DNA from: Flavobacterium tagetis
GTDB lineage: Bacteria; Bacteroidota; Bacteroidia; Flavobacteriales; Flavobacteriaceae
Length of the DNA: 64,000 nucleotides
Assembly (NCBI RefSeq): GCF_016735615.1
Contig: NZ_JAERSF010000001.1
Span: forward strand, 1,504,899-1,568,898
Direction: 5' to 3'
The position numbers and the translations under genes were made by a program. Each line of letters starts with the position of its first letter. Position 1 is the first letter of the stretch. The notes beneath the pieces were generated by a model. That model was not told where the DNA came from. It saw only the letters and a program-made list of their open reading frames with translations, and made no database searches. This document shows, one piece after another, positions 1 to 9,562 of this stretch.

Positions 1-2106
1 TCAGAATTCAATGCGATTATTCACCGCGAAATTCAGAACCAGCCGGCTCCTTTTATTTATGAACGTTTAGGGGAGCGTTATCGTAATTTCTTTATTGATG
101 AATTTCAAGATACATCAGAAATGCAATGGCAGAACTTGATTCCGCTTATCGATAATTCGCTTTCTGGCTTAGACGATTTTGGAAATAAAGGAACTCTTAT
201 GATTGTTGGAGATCCTAAACAATCTATTTATCGCTGGCGCGGAGGAAAAGCAGAACAGTTTATTGAGTTGAGTAAAGAAGAAGTAGCTTTTTTCCATCAC
301 GAAAAAAAGGTGAAGCATTTAGATACCAACTATAGAAGTTATAGTGAGGTTATCGAATTTAATAATGCTTTCTTTAAATTGATTTCCGCTGAATTTACAA
401 ATCAAGATTATAAAGATTTATACGAGAATCATAGTTTTCAAAATACGAATTCAAAAAAAGGCGGTTATGTAAATATTTCTTTTCTGCCGATTGCTGAGAA
501 AAATGAATTTGTGGATGAAGAAGAAGTTCTAGAAAAATCAGATTTGTATGTTTTAGCAACTTTAAATACGATTCAAGAAGTAGTTAAACAAGGTTTTGAA
601 TATAAAGATATTGTAATCCTGACTAGAAAAAGAGATCAAGGAATTGCGGTTGCCAATTATTTGACAGAACAGGGAATTCCTCTTCTTTCATCGGAAACTT
701 TGATGATTCAAAATGCATCAGAAGTTCGCTTGATAATTCATCTTCTTAGGTATTTGAATAATAGTTCAGATTTAGAATCGAAAGCTAATTTTTTGCATTT
801 CTTGGCTTCAAGTAAAGATTTGGCAATGCCGGTGCATGATTTTATTGCTTTGGGAATGAGTCGAAGATTTGAAAAAGAATTTGAGGAATGGCTAATGACT
901 TTTGATGTCTCTTTTTCTTTTGAAGACGTTCGTAAAAAATCTTTGTATGAAGCGGTTGAAATTATTATTTCTAAATTCATTCTTCCATCAGAAGGAAATG
1001 CCTATGTGCAGTTTTTTCTAGATATTGTTTTAGAAAGAGATATTAGGAATCAAGCTGGAGTTGCAGATTTTTTAATTTTCTGGGATAAAAATTCAGAGAA
1101 ATTTAGCATTCCATCTCCAGAAGGAAATAATGCTGTTCGAATCATGACTATTCATAAATCAAAAGGGTTGGAGTTTCCAGTTGTAATTATGCCTTTTGCA
1201 GATGAAGATTATAATAGAAAACCAAAAGATAAATTGTGGCTTGATACGGAAGAAATAGATTTGGGGGTTCCAAAGGCTTTAGTTGATAATAGCAGTGCTG
1301 TTGAAAGCTTTGGAGAAAGTGCATCGGCAGTTTTTAATTTAAAAAAGCAAGAAGAGCTTTTAGATAATATAAATGTGCTTTATGTTGCTCTTACTCGTGC
1401 TGAAGAGCAATTATATGTGATTTCTCAATCACTAAAAGCTAAAAGTGATGGAGAATATCCGAACAATATGGCTTCATTTTTTATTAAATTTTTGATTCAT
1501 GAAGGAATTTATGATGAAGAAAAATTGAATTATGAATTTGGAAATAAAATTCGATTATCAAAAGCTACCCAAACAGTTGATATTGTTAAGTCTATTCCGA
1601 TTGTGAGAGATGTTTTGAATCCTAAAAATATTAAAATTGCGCAACGCGAAGCTTTAATGTGGGGAACGCATCAACAAGAAGCTATTTCGTATGGGAATAT
1701 TGTGCATGAGATTTTGGCTTTTGTTAAAGATAAATCAGATGTAGATTTGGCGGTAACTAAATCTATTGAGAACGGTCTGATAACTTATGATCAGGTAGGT
1801 CAAGTTTTAAAAACTTTAAAAGAAATTGTGAATCATCCAGAACTGAATGTTTGCTTTGACGGAAAAGATACAGTTTTAAACGAGCAGACTATAGTTCAGA
1901 AAGAAGGAAGAATTTTAAAGCCAGATAGAGTTGTGTTTTTAGAGAATAAAAATGCCTATTTGCTGGATTATAAAACAGGAGCTGCGAATGTAAAATATCA
2001 GCAACAAATTCAGGAATATCAAGATGCAATTGAAGATTTAGGCTACATAGTGTTAAAAAAGGCCCTTGTGTATATTGGAAGGGAAATTGAAGTGGTAAAT
2101 TTGTGA
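1..2106 (+). CDS. AddA/RecB-like UvrD-family helicase-nuclease, 5' partial
   Basis: C-terminal part of a superfamily 1 DNA helicase with a fused nuclease, the AddA/RecB type that processes double-strand ends for recombination. The reading frame is open from base 1, so the N-terminus (Walker A) lies outside the window. Visible are the Walker B/motif II stretch FFIDEFQDTSEMQW (bases 91-132), motif III (GDPKQSIYRWRGG), motif V/VI signatures (TIHKSKGLEFPVVIMP; NVLYVALTRAEEQLYV) and a C-terminal PD-(D/E)XK nuclease core (GNIVHEIL, then LLDYKTG). The AddB-like partner lies 3 kb downstream at 5041, and the two products probably act as a complex. A first in-window ATG at 121 is internal and is not the start. 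Confidence 0.88.
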   Translation, partial: SEFNAIIHREIQNQPAPFIYERLGERYRNFFIDEFQDTSEMQWQNLIPLIDNSLSGLDDFGNKGTLMIVGDPKQSIYRWRGGKAEQFIELSKEEVAFFHHEKKVKHLDTNYRSYSEVIEFNNAFFKLISAEFTNQDYKDLYENHSFQNTNSKKGGYVNISFLPIAEKNEFVDEEEVLEKSDLYVLATLNTIQEVVKQGFEYKDIVILTRKRDQGIAVANYLTEQGIPLLSSETLMIQNASEVRLIIHLLRYLNNSSDLESKANFLHFLASSKDLAMPVHDFIALGMSRRFEKEFEEWLMTFDVSFSFEDVRKKSLYEAVEIIISKFILPSEGNAYVQFFLDIVLERDIRNQAGVADFLIFWDKNSEKFSIPSPEGNNAVRIMTIHKSKGLEFPVVIMPFADEDYNRKPKDKLWLDTEEIDLGVPKALVDNSSAVESFGESASAVFNLKKQEELLDNINVLYVALTRAEEQLYVISQSLKAKSDGEYPNNMASFFIKFLIHEGIYDEEKLNYEFGNKIRLSKATQTVDIVKSIPIVRDVLNPKNIKIAQREALMWGTHQQEAISYGNIVHEILAFVKDKSDVDLAVTKSIENGLITYDQVGQVLKTLKEIVNHPELNVCFDGKDTVLNEQTIVQKEGRILKPDRVVFLENKNAYLLDYKTGAANVKYQQQIQEYQDAIEDLGYIVLKKALVYIGREIEVVNL

Positions 2107-2188
2107 AAAAATTAATCAGATGTTAAAGAAATAACGAAGCTTTATTTTGGTTAAGTTGTTAATTTTTAACGTTTTAAATAAATAAAAA

Positions 2189-3382
2189 ATGTACGGTAAA
2201 ATAAAAGAACATCTGCAAAAGGAATTGCAGACGATTGAAGAAAATGGAATTTTCAAAAAGGAAAGAATTATTACTTCTCCACAAGGTGCTGAAATCAAAA
2301 TTTCAACTGGAGAAACAGTATTGAACTTTTGTGCTAACAATTATCTAGGGCTTTCTTCACATCCGGAAGTAGTGCAGGCGGCTAAAGATGCAATGGATAC
2401 GCATGGTTTCGGAATGTCATCTGTCCGTTTCATATGCGGAACACAGGATATTCATAAAACATTGGAGAAGAAAATTGCTGATTTTTATGGTACAGAAGAT
2501 ACTATATTATATGCAGCTGCTTTTGATGCTAATGGTGGCGTTTTCGAACCTTTGTTAGGGGAAAATGATGCAATTATTTCAGATAGCTTAAATCACGCTT
2601 CTATTATTGATGGAGTTCGTTTGTGTAAAGCAGCCCGTTATCGTTATGAAAATAACAATATGGAAGATTTGGAACAACAATTAATAAAAGCAAATGAAGC
2701 TGGAGCGCGCTTTAAATTAATTGTTACCGATGGAGTTTTTTCTATGGATGGTCTAGTGGCGCCATTGGATAAAATTTGTGACCTTGCTGATAAATATGAT
2801 GCTATGGTAATGGTGGACGAATGTCATGCGGCCGGTTTTATCGGAGCGACTGGAAAAGGAACTCTTGAAGCAAAAGGAGTGATGGGAAGAGTAGATATTA
2901 TTACTGGAACTCTTGGAAAAGCTTTAGGGGGAGCGATGGGAGGATATACGACTGCTAAAAAAGAAATTATAGAATTGTTACGTCAGAGGTCTAGACCTTA
3001 TCTGTTTTCAAATTCATTAGCGCCCGCAATTGTTGGGGCTTCAATAAAAGTATTTGAATTATTAGAAAAGGATACAACGCTTCGTGATAAGCTAGAATGG
3101 AATACCAACTACTTTAAAGAAGGTATGAAAAAAGCAGGCTTTGATATTATTGATGGAGATTCTGCAATTGTTCCAGTTATGCTATACGATGCAAAATTAT
3201 CTCAAACAATGGCAAACGAACTTTTGAAACAAGGAATTTATGTTATTGGTTTTTTCTTTCCAGTGGTTCCAAAAGATAAGGCTAGAATACGAGTGCAGTT
3301 GTCTGCAGCACATGAAAAAGAGCATTTAGACAAAGCGATTAATGCCTTTACAGTTGTCGGTAAAATGTTAAAAGTTATATAA
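2189..3382 (+). CDS. kbl: Glycine C-acetyltransferase (2-amino-3-ketobutyrate CoA ligase)
   Basis: PLP-dependent alpha-oxoamine synthase fold, 397 aa, the usual length of Kbl. It interconverts glycine plus acetyl-CoA with 2-amino-3-ketobutyrate in threonine breakdown. The PLP lysine is K244 in [15 protein letters not shown]; the aspartate and histidine that bind PLP sit in [11 protein letters not shown], and the N-terminal [14 protein letters not shown] motif is typical. No threonine dehydrogenase gene is adjacent, so the partner enzyme would be elsewhere. 8-Amino-7-oxononanoate synthase is the main alternative; the close match to Kbl-type motifs and the absence of bio genes argue against it. 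Confidence 0.92.
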   Translation: MYGKIKEHLQKELQTIEENGIFKKERIITSPQGAEIKISTGETVLNFCANNYLGLSSHPEVVQAAKDAMDTHGFGMSSVRFICGTQDIHKTLEKKIADFYGTEDTILYAAAFDANGGVFEPLLGENDAIISDSLNHASIIDGVRLCKAARYRYENNNMEDLEQQLIKANEAGARFKLIVTDGVFSMDGLVAPLDKICDLADKYDAMVMVDECHAAGFIGATGKGTLEAKGVMGRVDIITGTLGKALGGAMGGYTTAKKEIIELLRQRSRPYLFSNSLAPAIVGASIKVFELLEKDTTLRDKLEWNTNYFKEGMKKAGFDIIDGDSAIVPVMLYDAKLSQTMANELLKQGIYVIGFFFPVVPKDKARIRVQLSAAHEKEHLDKAINAFTVVGKMLKVI

Positions 3383-3428
3383 TTACCACTTCAGTTAAAT
3401 TTTTGTAGGTTTTTTTTAACATTTCATT

Positions 3429-3458
3429 TTGTATTTAAAAAATTTGGTGTTACTTTTG
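3429..3458 (+). promoter_or_regulatory. Flavobacterium-type promoter of the OmpA-family gene
   Basis: TTG at 3429-3431 is followed after 19 bases by TACTTTTG at 3451-3458, matching the TTG-N17-23-TAnnTTTG pattern known for Flavobacterium. The start codon lies about 37 bases downstream of the -7 box, giving a short leader. Confidence 0.7.
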
Positions 3459-3495
3459 CTTGTAATTAACTAAATTGTAATTAAAAAAATTAAGT

Positions 3496-4977
3496 ATGAA
3501 ACATCTTAACAAACTTTTAGTTGCTGTATTGATGGCGATGGGTTTAAGTTCTCACGCGCAAGACAGTAACAATCCATGGGCGATCTCTTTCGGGGTTAAT
3601 GCTGTGGATACTAGAACAAGTTCAGGTGCTGGTCATGGTTTCTTTGACCAACACTTTTCTCAGCCATTCGCTGTAAAAGACAACTGGAATATTCTTCCTT
3701 CTCTATCTTACATTGGTGTAAATAGATATGTAGGACATGGTTTCTCAGTTGGTTTACAAGGGTCTGTAAACAAAATTGATAAAGCCGTTTATTTTGATTG
3801 GTCACACCCAGGTGTTGATGGAAGAGGTAATTATGTGTCGAATCCTGGTGATCTAATGTACTACGGAATTGATGCTACTGTTAAATATAGCTTCCAAGAA
3901 TTAATCAAATCTAAAGTAATCGATCCATCGTTATCTGTTGGTGGTGGTTATACTTTCTTAGGAGATGATAGTTTTGGAACTGTTAATCCAGGAGCTGGAG
4001 TTACTTTCTGGTTTACAGATGCAATTGGGCTTGAACTTGCTACAAGATATAAATGGGCTGTTGCTGCGGGTTCAGGGGACAACCCTGGAAGAAATGATAA
4101 CAATGGAGTAATTGATACTCCATCTCATTTCCAACATACTGCTGGTTTAATCTTTAAATTCGGAGGTAAAGATACTGACGGAGATGGAATCTATGACAAA
4201 GATGATGCTTGTCCAGATGTTGCTGGTTTAAAACAATTCAACGGATGTCCTGATACTGACGGTGACGGAATCGTTGATGCTTCTGACGCTTGTCCAGATG
4301 TATTTGGTTTAGCTGCATTAAACGGATGTCCTGATACTGACGGTGACGGAATCGCTGATAAAGATGATGCTTGTCCAGATGTTGCTGGTTTAGCTGCTTT
4401 AAAAGGTTGTCCTGATACTGACGGTGACGGAATCGCTGATAAAGACGATAAATGTCCTACAGTTGCTGGTCCTAAAGAAAATGGTGGTTGCCCATTCTTA
4501 GATGCTGACAAAGATGGTGTTGCTGACAAAGATGACGACTGTCCTACAGTTGCAGGTCCTGCTAGTAACAGAGGATGTCCAGAAGTAACTTCTGAGGCGT
4601 TAGAAGATCTTAAAGTTCAAGCTAGAGCGGTATACTTCAACTCAGGAAAAGCTACTTTCAAAACTGGAGACAAAGAAACTCAAGCTAGATTAGATGCTAT
4701 TAAAGAAATCCTTAAAAACTATCCAAACGCGAAATTCTCTATCGAAGGACACACTGATAGTACAGGTTCTGCTAAAATCAACCAAAAACTTTCTGAAGAT
4801 AGAGCTAAAGCTGTGTTAGATGCATTAGTTCAAAGAGGTGTTAACCCAGAGAACTTAGAGTCTAAAGGATTTGGATCTAGCCAACCAGTTGCAAGTAACA
4901 AAACTGCTGCAGGTAAAGCACAAAACAGAAGAACTGAAATTAGACACATTGGTTCTAAATACCAAGGTAAACTATAA
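3496..4977 (+). CDS. OmpA family protein with five thrombospondin type 3 repeats
   Basis: Outer-membrane protein of 493 aa. It has a signal peptide ([21 protein letters not shown]), an N-terminal beta-barrel-like region, five acidic calcium-binding TSP3 repeats (residues about 226-362, core DTDGDGIxDxxDxCP), and a C-terminal OmpA/MotB peptidoglycan-binding domain ([28 protein letters not shown]). It likely ties the outer membrane to peptidoglycan and may be abundant, since it has a consensus promoter, a short leader and a strong terminator. The repeats are nearly identical at DNA level, with an 81-base unit in the first three, so copy number could vary between strains. Confidence 0.9.
   Translation: MKHLNKLLVAVLMAMGLSSHAQDSNNPWAISFGVNAVDTRTSSGAGHGFFDQHFSQPFAVKDNWNILPSLSYIGVNRYVGHGFSVGLQGSVNKIDKAVYFDWSHPGVDGRGNYVSNPGDLMYYGIDATVKYSFQELIKSKVIDPSLSVGGGYTFLGDDSFGTVNPGAGVTFWFTDAIGLELATRYKWAVAAGSGDNPGRNDNNGVIDTPSHFQHTAGLIFKFGGKDTDGDGIYDKDDACPDVAGLKQFNGCPDTDGDGIVDASDACPDVFGLAALNGCPDTDGDGIADKDDACPDVAGLAALKGCPDTDGDGIADKDDKCPTVAGPKENGGCPFLDADKDGVADKDDDCPTVAGPASNRGCPEVTSEALEDLKVQARAVYFNSGKATFKTGDKETQARLDAIKEILKNYPNAKFSIEGHTDSTGSAKINQKLSEDRAKAVLDALVQRGVNPENLESKGFGSSQPVASNKTAAGKAQNRRTEIRHIGSKYQGKL
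4171..4581 (+). repeat. Near-identical TSP3-coding tandem repeats
   Basis: Five copies of a DTDGDGI..DACP-type unit are encoded here. Long stretches such as gatactgacggtgacggaat recur almost unchanged. The repeat also creates a spurious 112-codon open frame on the minus strand. Confidence 0.85.
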
Positions 4978-4998
4978 TTAGTTTTCTAAATAAATATG

Positions 4999-5030
4999 AA
5001 AAGCCATTCTTAATTGAATGGCTTTTTTTA
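4999..5030 (+). terminator. Terminator after the OmpA-family gene
   Basis: AAAAGCCATTC, a 6-base loop, GAATGGCTTTT, then further T residues. It ends only about 11 bases before the ATG at 5041, which rules out the TTG at 5014 (inside the hairpin) as the start of the next gene. Confidence 0.85.
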
Positions 5031-5040
5031 TTTTTATCCT

Positions 5041-7803
5041 ATGGTAAATACTTCTTTTCTCCAAAAAATTGCCTCTGTTGTAATTCAGGACTTTGCAGAG
5101 AAACTTTCTGAAATAACAATAATACTTCCTAATAAGAGGGCAAAGGTTTTTTTGATTGAAGCTCTTAAAAAAGAGACTTCAAAGACAATTATTGCACCAG
5201 AGATTACAAGTATTGAAGATTTTGTTCAAGATGTCGCTTCAATTCGTTCGGTTGATTCGATAGAACTTTTGTTTGAATTTTACGAAGTTTATTTGTCTAT
5301 TACCGATAAGAAGCATCAACAATCTTTTGAGTTATTTGCAAATTGGGCTAAAACTCTTCTCCAAGATTTTAATGAAATCGATCGATATCTTTTAGATCCA
5401 TCTCATGTGCTATCTTATTTGAAGGATATTGAGGATATAAAAAGATGGGGGCTGGAAGTGGATCAGAAAACAAAACTTCTTGAAAATTACATTGATTTTT
5501 GGAAGTTGCTTCCGTTGTACTACGAGTCGCTTTATAATCATTTGCTTTTTAAGTCAATTGGATATCAAGGTCTGATTTATAGGGAAGCAGTAAATAATCT
5601 TAATCATTTTTCGAATACTATTGGAAACCGCACTTTTATTTTTGCTGGTTTCAATGCTTTGAATGCTGCAGAAGAAAAAATAGTACAGCATTTACTCGCT
5701 TTGGATCAAGCTAAAATTTATTGGGATGCGGATCAAGCTTTTCTTAATGACCCATATCATGATGCCGGATTGTTTTTAAGACGTTTTAAGGAAAGTTGGA
5801 AACATTATAAGTCAAATGCTTTCGAATGGATTGTTGACGATTTTTCGCAATCAAAAAACATTCAAATTATTGGAACTCCAAAGACAATTGGACAGGCAAA
5901 ACTAGCAGGAAGTATTATTGAAAATTTAATAGATCAAAATCCTGATGCTTCGTTGGATAAAGTTGCAGTGGTGCTTGGTGAGGAAAACTTGTTGGTTCCG
6001 GTTTTGTATTCTCTTCCTTCTTCTGTTGGAGCTTTAAATATTACGATGGGATATTCTGGAAAAAATAATCCGTCGCAGATATTTGTTGCTAAATTATTTA
6101 AAATGCATACCAATGCACTTTCTCGAAAAGGAGGCAGTTATGTTTTTTATTATAAAGATGTGCTAGATGTTTTAACGCATCCATTGGTTGAGCCTTATGT
6201 GAATGCGCATAAATTGGTAAGAATTATAAAAGAGAATAATTATACTTTTATTACACACCAGAAAATTTTAGAACTTCATGCTGAGTCTTCCGACTTTTTT
6301 AATTTATTATTTGAAAAATGGGAAAACGGTTCTATTGCGGTTTTAAAGAATATTTCGGCTTTGTTGATTGCAATTAAAGATCATTTTAGTAATGATAATG
6401 AAGAGGAAAAAATTGCGAAAGCTTTTGTTTATGGTGTTTTTAAAGTAATTAATAAGCTTATAAATTATTATTCCAAACATCATCATATTGATAATATAGA
6501 TACCCTTCATTCAATTTATAAGCAAATTATAGATTTGGCAGAAGTGTCTTTTGAAGGTGAGCCTTTGCGAGGTTTGCAGATTATGGGGGTTTTGGAAAGT
6601 CGTGTTTTAGACTTTGAGACTGTGATTATAACTTCTATGAATGAAGGTAAATTTCCAGCTGGGAAATCCCAAAATTCATTTATCCCTTATGATGTAAAAA
6701 GAGAGCTCGGGCTTCCGACGTTTAAAGAGAAAGATGCGATTTATACCTATCATTTTTATCACTTATTGCAAAGGGCTAAAAATATTTATTTGATTTACAA
6801 TACTGAAAATGACGGGTTGGATGCTGGAGAACGAAGCCGTTTTATTACACAGTTAGAAGTAGAAAGAAAATCTCAGCATAATATTACTTTTGATATTTAC
6901 AATCCGGAACTGCCAAATACGGCTTACGAACCTATTTCCGTTCCGAAATCTGAGTTGGTAATGGATCGCTTAAAGGAAATTGCGACTAATGGTTTTTCTC
7001 CATCGGCATTAACTAGTTATATTCGAAATCCGATTGAGTTTTATTTTCAGAAAATATTGAGAATTCGTGAAGTGGAAGAAGTTGAGGAAAATATTGCTTT
7101 GAATACTTTGGGAACGATTATTCATGAAACATTAAAGGCGCTTTATGAACCTTTTATAGGGAAATTTATTTCGGAGACAGATCTTCTCAATTGTTTTAAA
7201 TTATTGGATGACGAAGTTTTGAAGCAATTTAAACTAGTTTACAAAGAAGGAGAAATCAAAAAGGGGCGAAATCTTCTGGCTTTTGAAGTGGCAAAACGAA
7301 ATGTCTCTAATTTTCTGAAAATGGAATTAGAGTCGATAAAAAATAATGAAGCGATTCAGATTATTGCTTTAGAGCAGACTTTTGAACGTGAGTTTGTCCA
7401 TCCAAAATTGCCATTTCCTGTTTTAATCAAAGGAAATGTCGATCGTATAGAGCGTCGAGACGGAAGAATTAGAATTATTGATTATAAGACAGGAAAAGTT
7501 GAGAAAGCTAATGTTGTCTTAAAAACATGGAACGGATTAACTCAAGAGCTTAAAAATGACAAAATCATTCAGGTTTTGGCTTATGCATTCATGTTTGAAA
7601 AAGAAGCGGGAGGACTTCCCATAGAAGTTGGGATTATTTCTTTCAAAAATTTAAAATCTGGCTTTTTGCCATTCGGTTTAAAAGAAGAGAAAGATTTAGA
7701 TGTCATAGTGACGCCGCAGATACTGAATTCTTATTTAGAAGAAATTGCCAATTTACTAGGAGAAATTTTTGATATTAATATTCCTTTTGAGGAAAAAATC
7801 TAG
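5041..7803 (+). CDS. AddB-like PD-(D/E)XK nuclease / inactivated helicase
   Basis: 920 aa. The N-terminus (TIILPNKRAKVFLIEAL; PEITSIEDFV) resembles the degenerate helicase fold of AddB/RexB. The C-terminus is a RecB-type nuclease: FSPSALTSYIRNPIEFYF, GTIIHETL, then KGNVDRIERRDGRIRIIDYKTGK with the catalytic D...D-Y-K. With the AddA-like protein at 1-2106 it would form a double-strand-end resection complex. The ATG at 5041 was chosen because the longer TTG start at 5014 falls inside the terminator hairpin. No four-cysteine iron-sulfur pattern like that of Bacillus AddB is obvious near the C-terminus, where PIEFYF replaces the usual cysteine-rich segment. Confidence 0.8.
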   Translation: MVNTSFLQKIASVVIQDFAEKLSEITIILPNKRAKVFLIEALKKETSKTIIAPEITSIEDFVQDVASIRSVDSIELLFEFYEVYLSITDKKHQQSFELFANWAKTLLQDFNEIDRYLLDPSHVLSYLKDIEDIKRWGLEVDQKTKLLENYIDFWKLLPLYYESLYNHLLFKSIGYQGLIYREAVNNLNHFSNTIGNRTFIFAGFNALNAAEEKIVQHLLALDQAKIYWDADQAFLNDPYHDAGLFLRRFKESWKHYKSNAFEWIVDDFSQSKNIQIIGTPKTIGQAKLAGSIIENLIDQNPDASLDKVAVVLGEENLLVPVLYSLPSSVGALNITMGYSGKNNPSQIFVAKLFKMHTNALSRKGGSYVFYYKDVLDVLTHPLVEPYVNAHKLVRIIKENNYTFITHQKILELHAESSDFFNLLFEKWENGSIAVLKNISALLIAIKDHFSNDNEEEKIAKAFVYGVFKVINKLINYYSKHHHIDNIDTLHSIYKQIIDLAEVSFEGEPLRGLQIMGVLESRVLDFETVIITSMNEGKFPAGKSQNSFIPYDVKRELGLPTFKEKDAIYTYHFYHLLQRAKNIYLIYNTENDGLDAGERSRFITQLEVERKSQHNITFDIYNPELPNTAYEPISVPKSELVMDRLKEIATNGFSPSALTSYIRNPIEFYFQKILRIREVEEVEENIALNTLGTIIHETLKALYEPFIGKFISETDLLNCFKLLDDEVLKQFKLVYKEGEIKKGRNLLAFEVAKRNVSNFLKMELESIKNNEAIQIIALEQTFEREFVHPKLPFPVLIKGNVDRIERRDGRIRIIDYKTGKVEKANVVLKTWNGLTQELKNDKIIQVLAYAFMFEKEAGGLPIEVGIISFKNLKSGFLPFGLKEEKDLDVIVTPQILNSYLEEIANLLGEIFDINIPFEEKI

Positions 7804-7854
7804 ATTGTTTCTATCAGAAAATTTCAAAACATATTTGAGTTTTATAAGACAACT

Positions 7855-8106
7855 TTGATTGTGAATTTGACAATCTCTGCTATTGCTTTTCTTTTTGGCG
7901 GGTTTGGTCATTTTTTATTGATGATAGCTACAGTAGGTTTTGTGTCGAGTATTGGATTTAAAGAAAGGTATCGCCAGAATGAATACTTATTTTATATGAA
8001 TAATGGTTTTTCGAAAAGAAGGCTTTTGTTTTATTGTTTCTTGCTCAATTTTATGCTTGTGTTTTTATTTGCTGTTGCGCTAATTTCAATTCAGAAAATA
8101 TCTTGA
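7855..8106 (+). CDS. Small two-helix membrane protein of a minimal ABC module
   Basis: 83 aa from the TTG at 7855 (GTG at 7861 is the other candidate). There are two strongly hydrophobic segments (LTISAIAFLFGGFGHFLLMIATVGFV and LLFYCFLLNFMLVFLFAVALISI) around a charged loop (KERYRQNEYLFYMNNGFSKRR). In the same frame the sequence stays protein-like back to the preceding stop at 7801 (SIRKFQNIFEFYKTTLIV), so the true start may be a rare codon such as ATT just after that stop. The gene ends in a TTGA overlap with the ABC ATPase, implying translational coupling. The protein is probably the membrane partner of that ATPase. I recognise no family. Confidence 0.6.
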   Translation: MIVNLTISAIAFLFGGFGHFLLMIATVGFVSSIGFKERYRQNEYLFYMNNGFSKRRLLFYCFLLNFMLVFLFAVALISIQKIS

Positions 8107-8777
8107 AAAAACATATTCTTGAAATAAGTGGCATCCAAAAAAGCTTTAATAATAAATTATTGCTTTCGGATATTTATTTGAAATTGGAAACTGGCCAAAT
8201 AATAGGTTTGTTTGGTAGGAATGGCTGTGGAAAATCTACGTTGTTGAAAGTTATATTCGGAATAGTGCCGGCTTTAGATAAAAGTGTTTTTATTAACGGT
8301 ATTTCGATGAATAGTTCTTCTAGGTTGTTAAATGAAATTAGTTATTTGCATCAAAACCAATTTATTCCAAATCATTTTTCGGTTTTTAAAACTATTCAGT
8401 TGTCAATCGATAAACAAAAAATACTTGTTTTTTGCGAAGATGATTTTTTAAAACCTCTTTTAAATCAAAAAATTAAGGATTTGTCTTTTGGAGAATTGCG
8501 CTATCTTCAGGTTAAATTGATGTTTTTTAATCAATCAAAATTTGTATTACTGGATGAACCATTTAATGGATTATCTCCAAAAATGATTGAGATTATAATG
8601 TTATTGATTAAGGAAAATTCTGAAGAAAAAGGAATAATCCTTACCGATCACAATTATAAAAATGTAATAGAAATTTCGACAGATTTAAGAATCTTGAAGG
8701 ATGGTAAGTTGCAGGTAATCAATAAAAAAGCCGAACTTGTTTCTGAAGGTTATCTAACAAATTCGGCAAATTTTTAG
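8103..8777 (+). CDS. ABC transporter ATP-binding protein
   Basis: 224 aa, a single nucleotide-binding domain: Walker A GLFGRNGCGKSTLLK, Q-loop near SYLHQNQFIPN, signature LSFGELRYLQVKL (non-canonical, LSFGE in place of LSGGQ), Walker B KFVLLDEPFNGL and H-loop ILTDHNYKNV. The start TTG at 8103 overlaps the TGA of the upstream membrane gene; the longer frame from 8034 runs back into that gene and is not credible. There is no large permease or binding protein nearby, so the cargo is unknown. It could be an export or processing ATPase of the small bacteriocin/CcmA-like type; the cargo call is a guess. Confidence 0.85.
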   Translation: MKKHILEISGIQKSFNNKLLLSDIYLKLETGQIIGLFGRNGCGKSTLLKVIFGIVPALDKSVFINGISMNSSSRLLNEISYLHQNQFIPNHFSVFKTIQLSIDKQKILVFCEDDFLKPLLNQKIKDLSFGELRYLQVKLMFFNQSKFVLLDEPFNGLSPKMIEIIMLLIKENSEEKGIILTDHNYKNVIEISTDLRILKDGKLQVINKKAELVSEGYLTNSANF

Positions 8778-8783
8778 GCGCTT

Positions 8784-8927
8784 TTAGCTGAATATTTTTT
8801 TGAAAAAACCTTTTTTAGATTTTTCCTCAGAAGTTGTAGTAATAATGTGTCCGTTTTCAATACGAAATCTTCTAAACTTCTCCAATTTTACATTTAAGTC
8901 AAAGCGTAATTCGTCAACAGTTTTCAT
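8784..8927 (-). CDS. Small hypothetical protein, 47 aa
   Basis: Short, highly charged protein (MKTVDELRFDLNVKLEKF ... EKSKKGFFKKIFS) with a lysine- and phenylalanine-rich C-terminus and no signal peptide. I chose the start at 8927, not the upstream ATG at 8987, because a -7 box lies at 8946-8953 between the two; transcripts from it could not contain the longer start. It converges on the ABC ATPase gene with only 6 bases between the stops. Family and function are unknown. Confidence 0.55.
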   Translation of the reverse strand: MKTVDELRFDLNVKLEKFRRFRIENGHIITTTSEEKSKKGFFKKIFS

Positions 8928-8945
8928 TTCAAATAAAATTTTTTG

Positions 8946-8977
8946 CAAAGCTATAGAAAAACTTTTGTCAAATGCAA
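8946..8977 (-). promoter_or_regulatory. Promoter of the 47-aa ORF
   Basis: Read on the minus strand, TTG (8977-8975), 21 bases, then TAGCTTTG (8953-8946), fitting the Flavobacterium consensus. It fixes the shorter start of the downstream ORF. Confidence 0.6.
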
Positions 8978-9179
8978 CAATCTGCAAATGTTAATTTTAG
9001 AAATGAGTTTTGTTAAGTAAAATGTTACGTTTTTAATATTATTTACTTTTTATGTTAATTTTTTTTGCGTTTTTTTTGCAAAAAAATGGGATTGATTAAG
9101 TGATAAATAAAAGTGCGCCAGTACGTTATATTGCATCTTTTTTTAACAAGTGTTTATCGCACAATTGCTAATATTAAAA

Positions 9180-9187
9180 TATCTTTG
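9180..9187 (+). promoter_or_regulatory. -7 box upstream of the Roadblock-like pair
   Basis: TATCTTTG matches TAnnTTTG. No well-spaced TTG is present upstream. The ATG at 9202 lies only 14 bases downstream of the box, so the leader would be very short; ATG 9217 is an alternative start. Confidence 0.5.
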
Positions 9188-9201
9188 GCGCTTCCAAAAA
9201 C

Positions 9202-9537
9202 ATGACAAATAATAATATGGTTGATTTACAAACACTGGTGCAAGAGACTGGCGCAGAGTCTGGACTAAGTTTTAATATTGATGGCATTTTAAATGAGTCT
9301 GTAAATTTAGAATACGACGGAAATGTTGCAGCAATGATCGGAATGATCTTGAAGATGTGCCTTGAAATGTCGGAAGACGTTAATAATGGAGATCTTAAAC
9401 AAGTTATGATCAAAAATAATGACGGAATTGTTGTGGCAAGCAAAAATCAAGATGATAATTGCATCGCGTTGCTTTCTAAAGATTTAAGTAAAATGGGACT
9501 GTTGCTGAGAAGAATGGATTCTGTTTTTAACAACTAA
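9202..9537 (+). CDS. Small Roadblock/LC7-like protein A
   Basis: 111 aa, no signal peptide, cytosolic. The pattern fits a Roadblock/LC7 fold: an N-terminal helix, FNIDGILNESVNLEYDGN as a strand-turn, a central helix (VAAMIGMILKMCLEMSEDV), LKQVMIKNNDGIVVASKN as a beta hairpin, then a C-terminal helix (LSKMGLLLRRMDSVF). In bacteria this fold (MglB type) regulates or scaffolds small GTPases. No GTPase gene is adjacent. It is followed after 25 bases by a second protein of the same apparent fold, so the two may form a heterodimer. The fold call is from pattern only. Confidence 0.6.
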   Translation: MTNNNMVDLQTLVQETGAESGLSFNIDGILNESVNLEYDGNVAAMIGMILKMCLEMSEDVNNGDLKQVMIKNNDGIVVASKNQDDNCIALLSKDLSKMGLLLRRMDSVFNN

Positions 9538-9562
9538 TTTAAAACCAAATATTTTAATACAC

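Noticed and set aside
4191..4529. 112-codon minus-strand frame across the OmpA-family gene
   Set aside because: It is the antisense image of the TSP3 repeats, low in complexity and without a start context; the plus-strand gene explains it.
5014..5040. TTG start at 5014 for the AddB-like gene
   Set aside because: It lies inside the terminator hairpin of the preceding gene; ATG 5041 is the sensible start.
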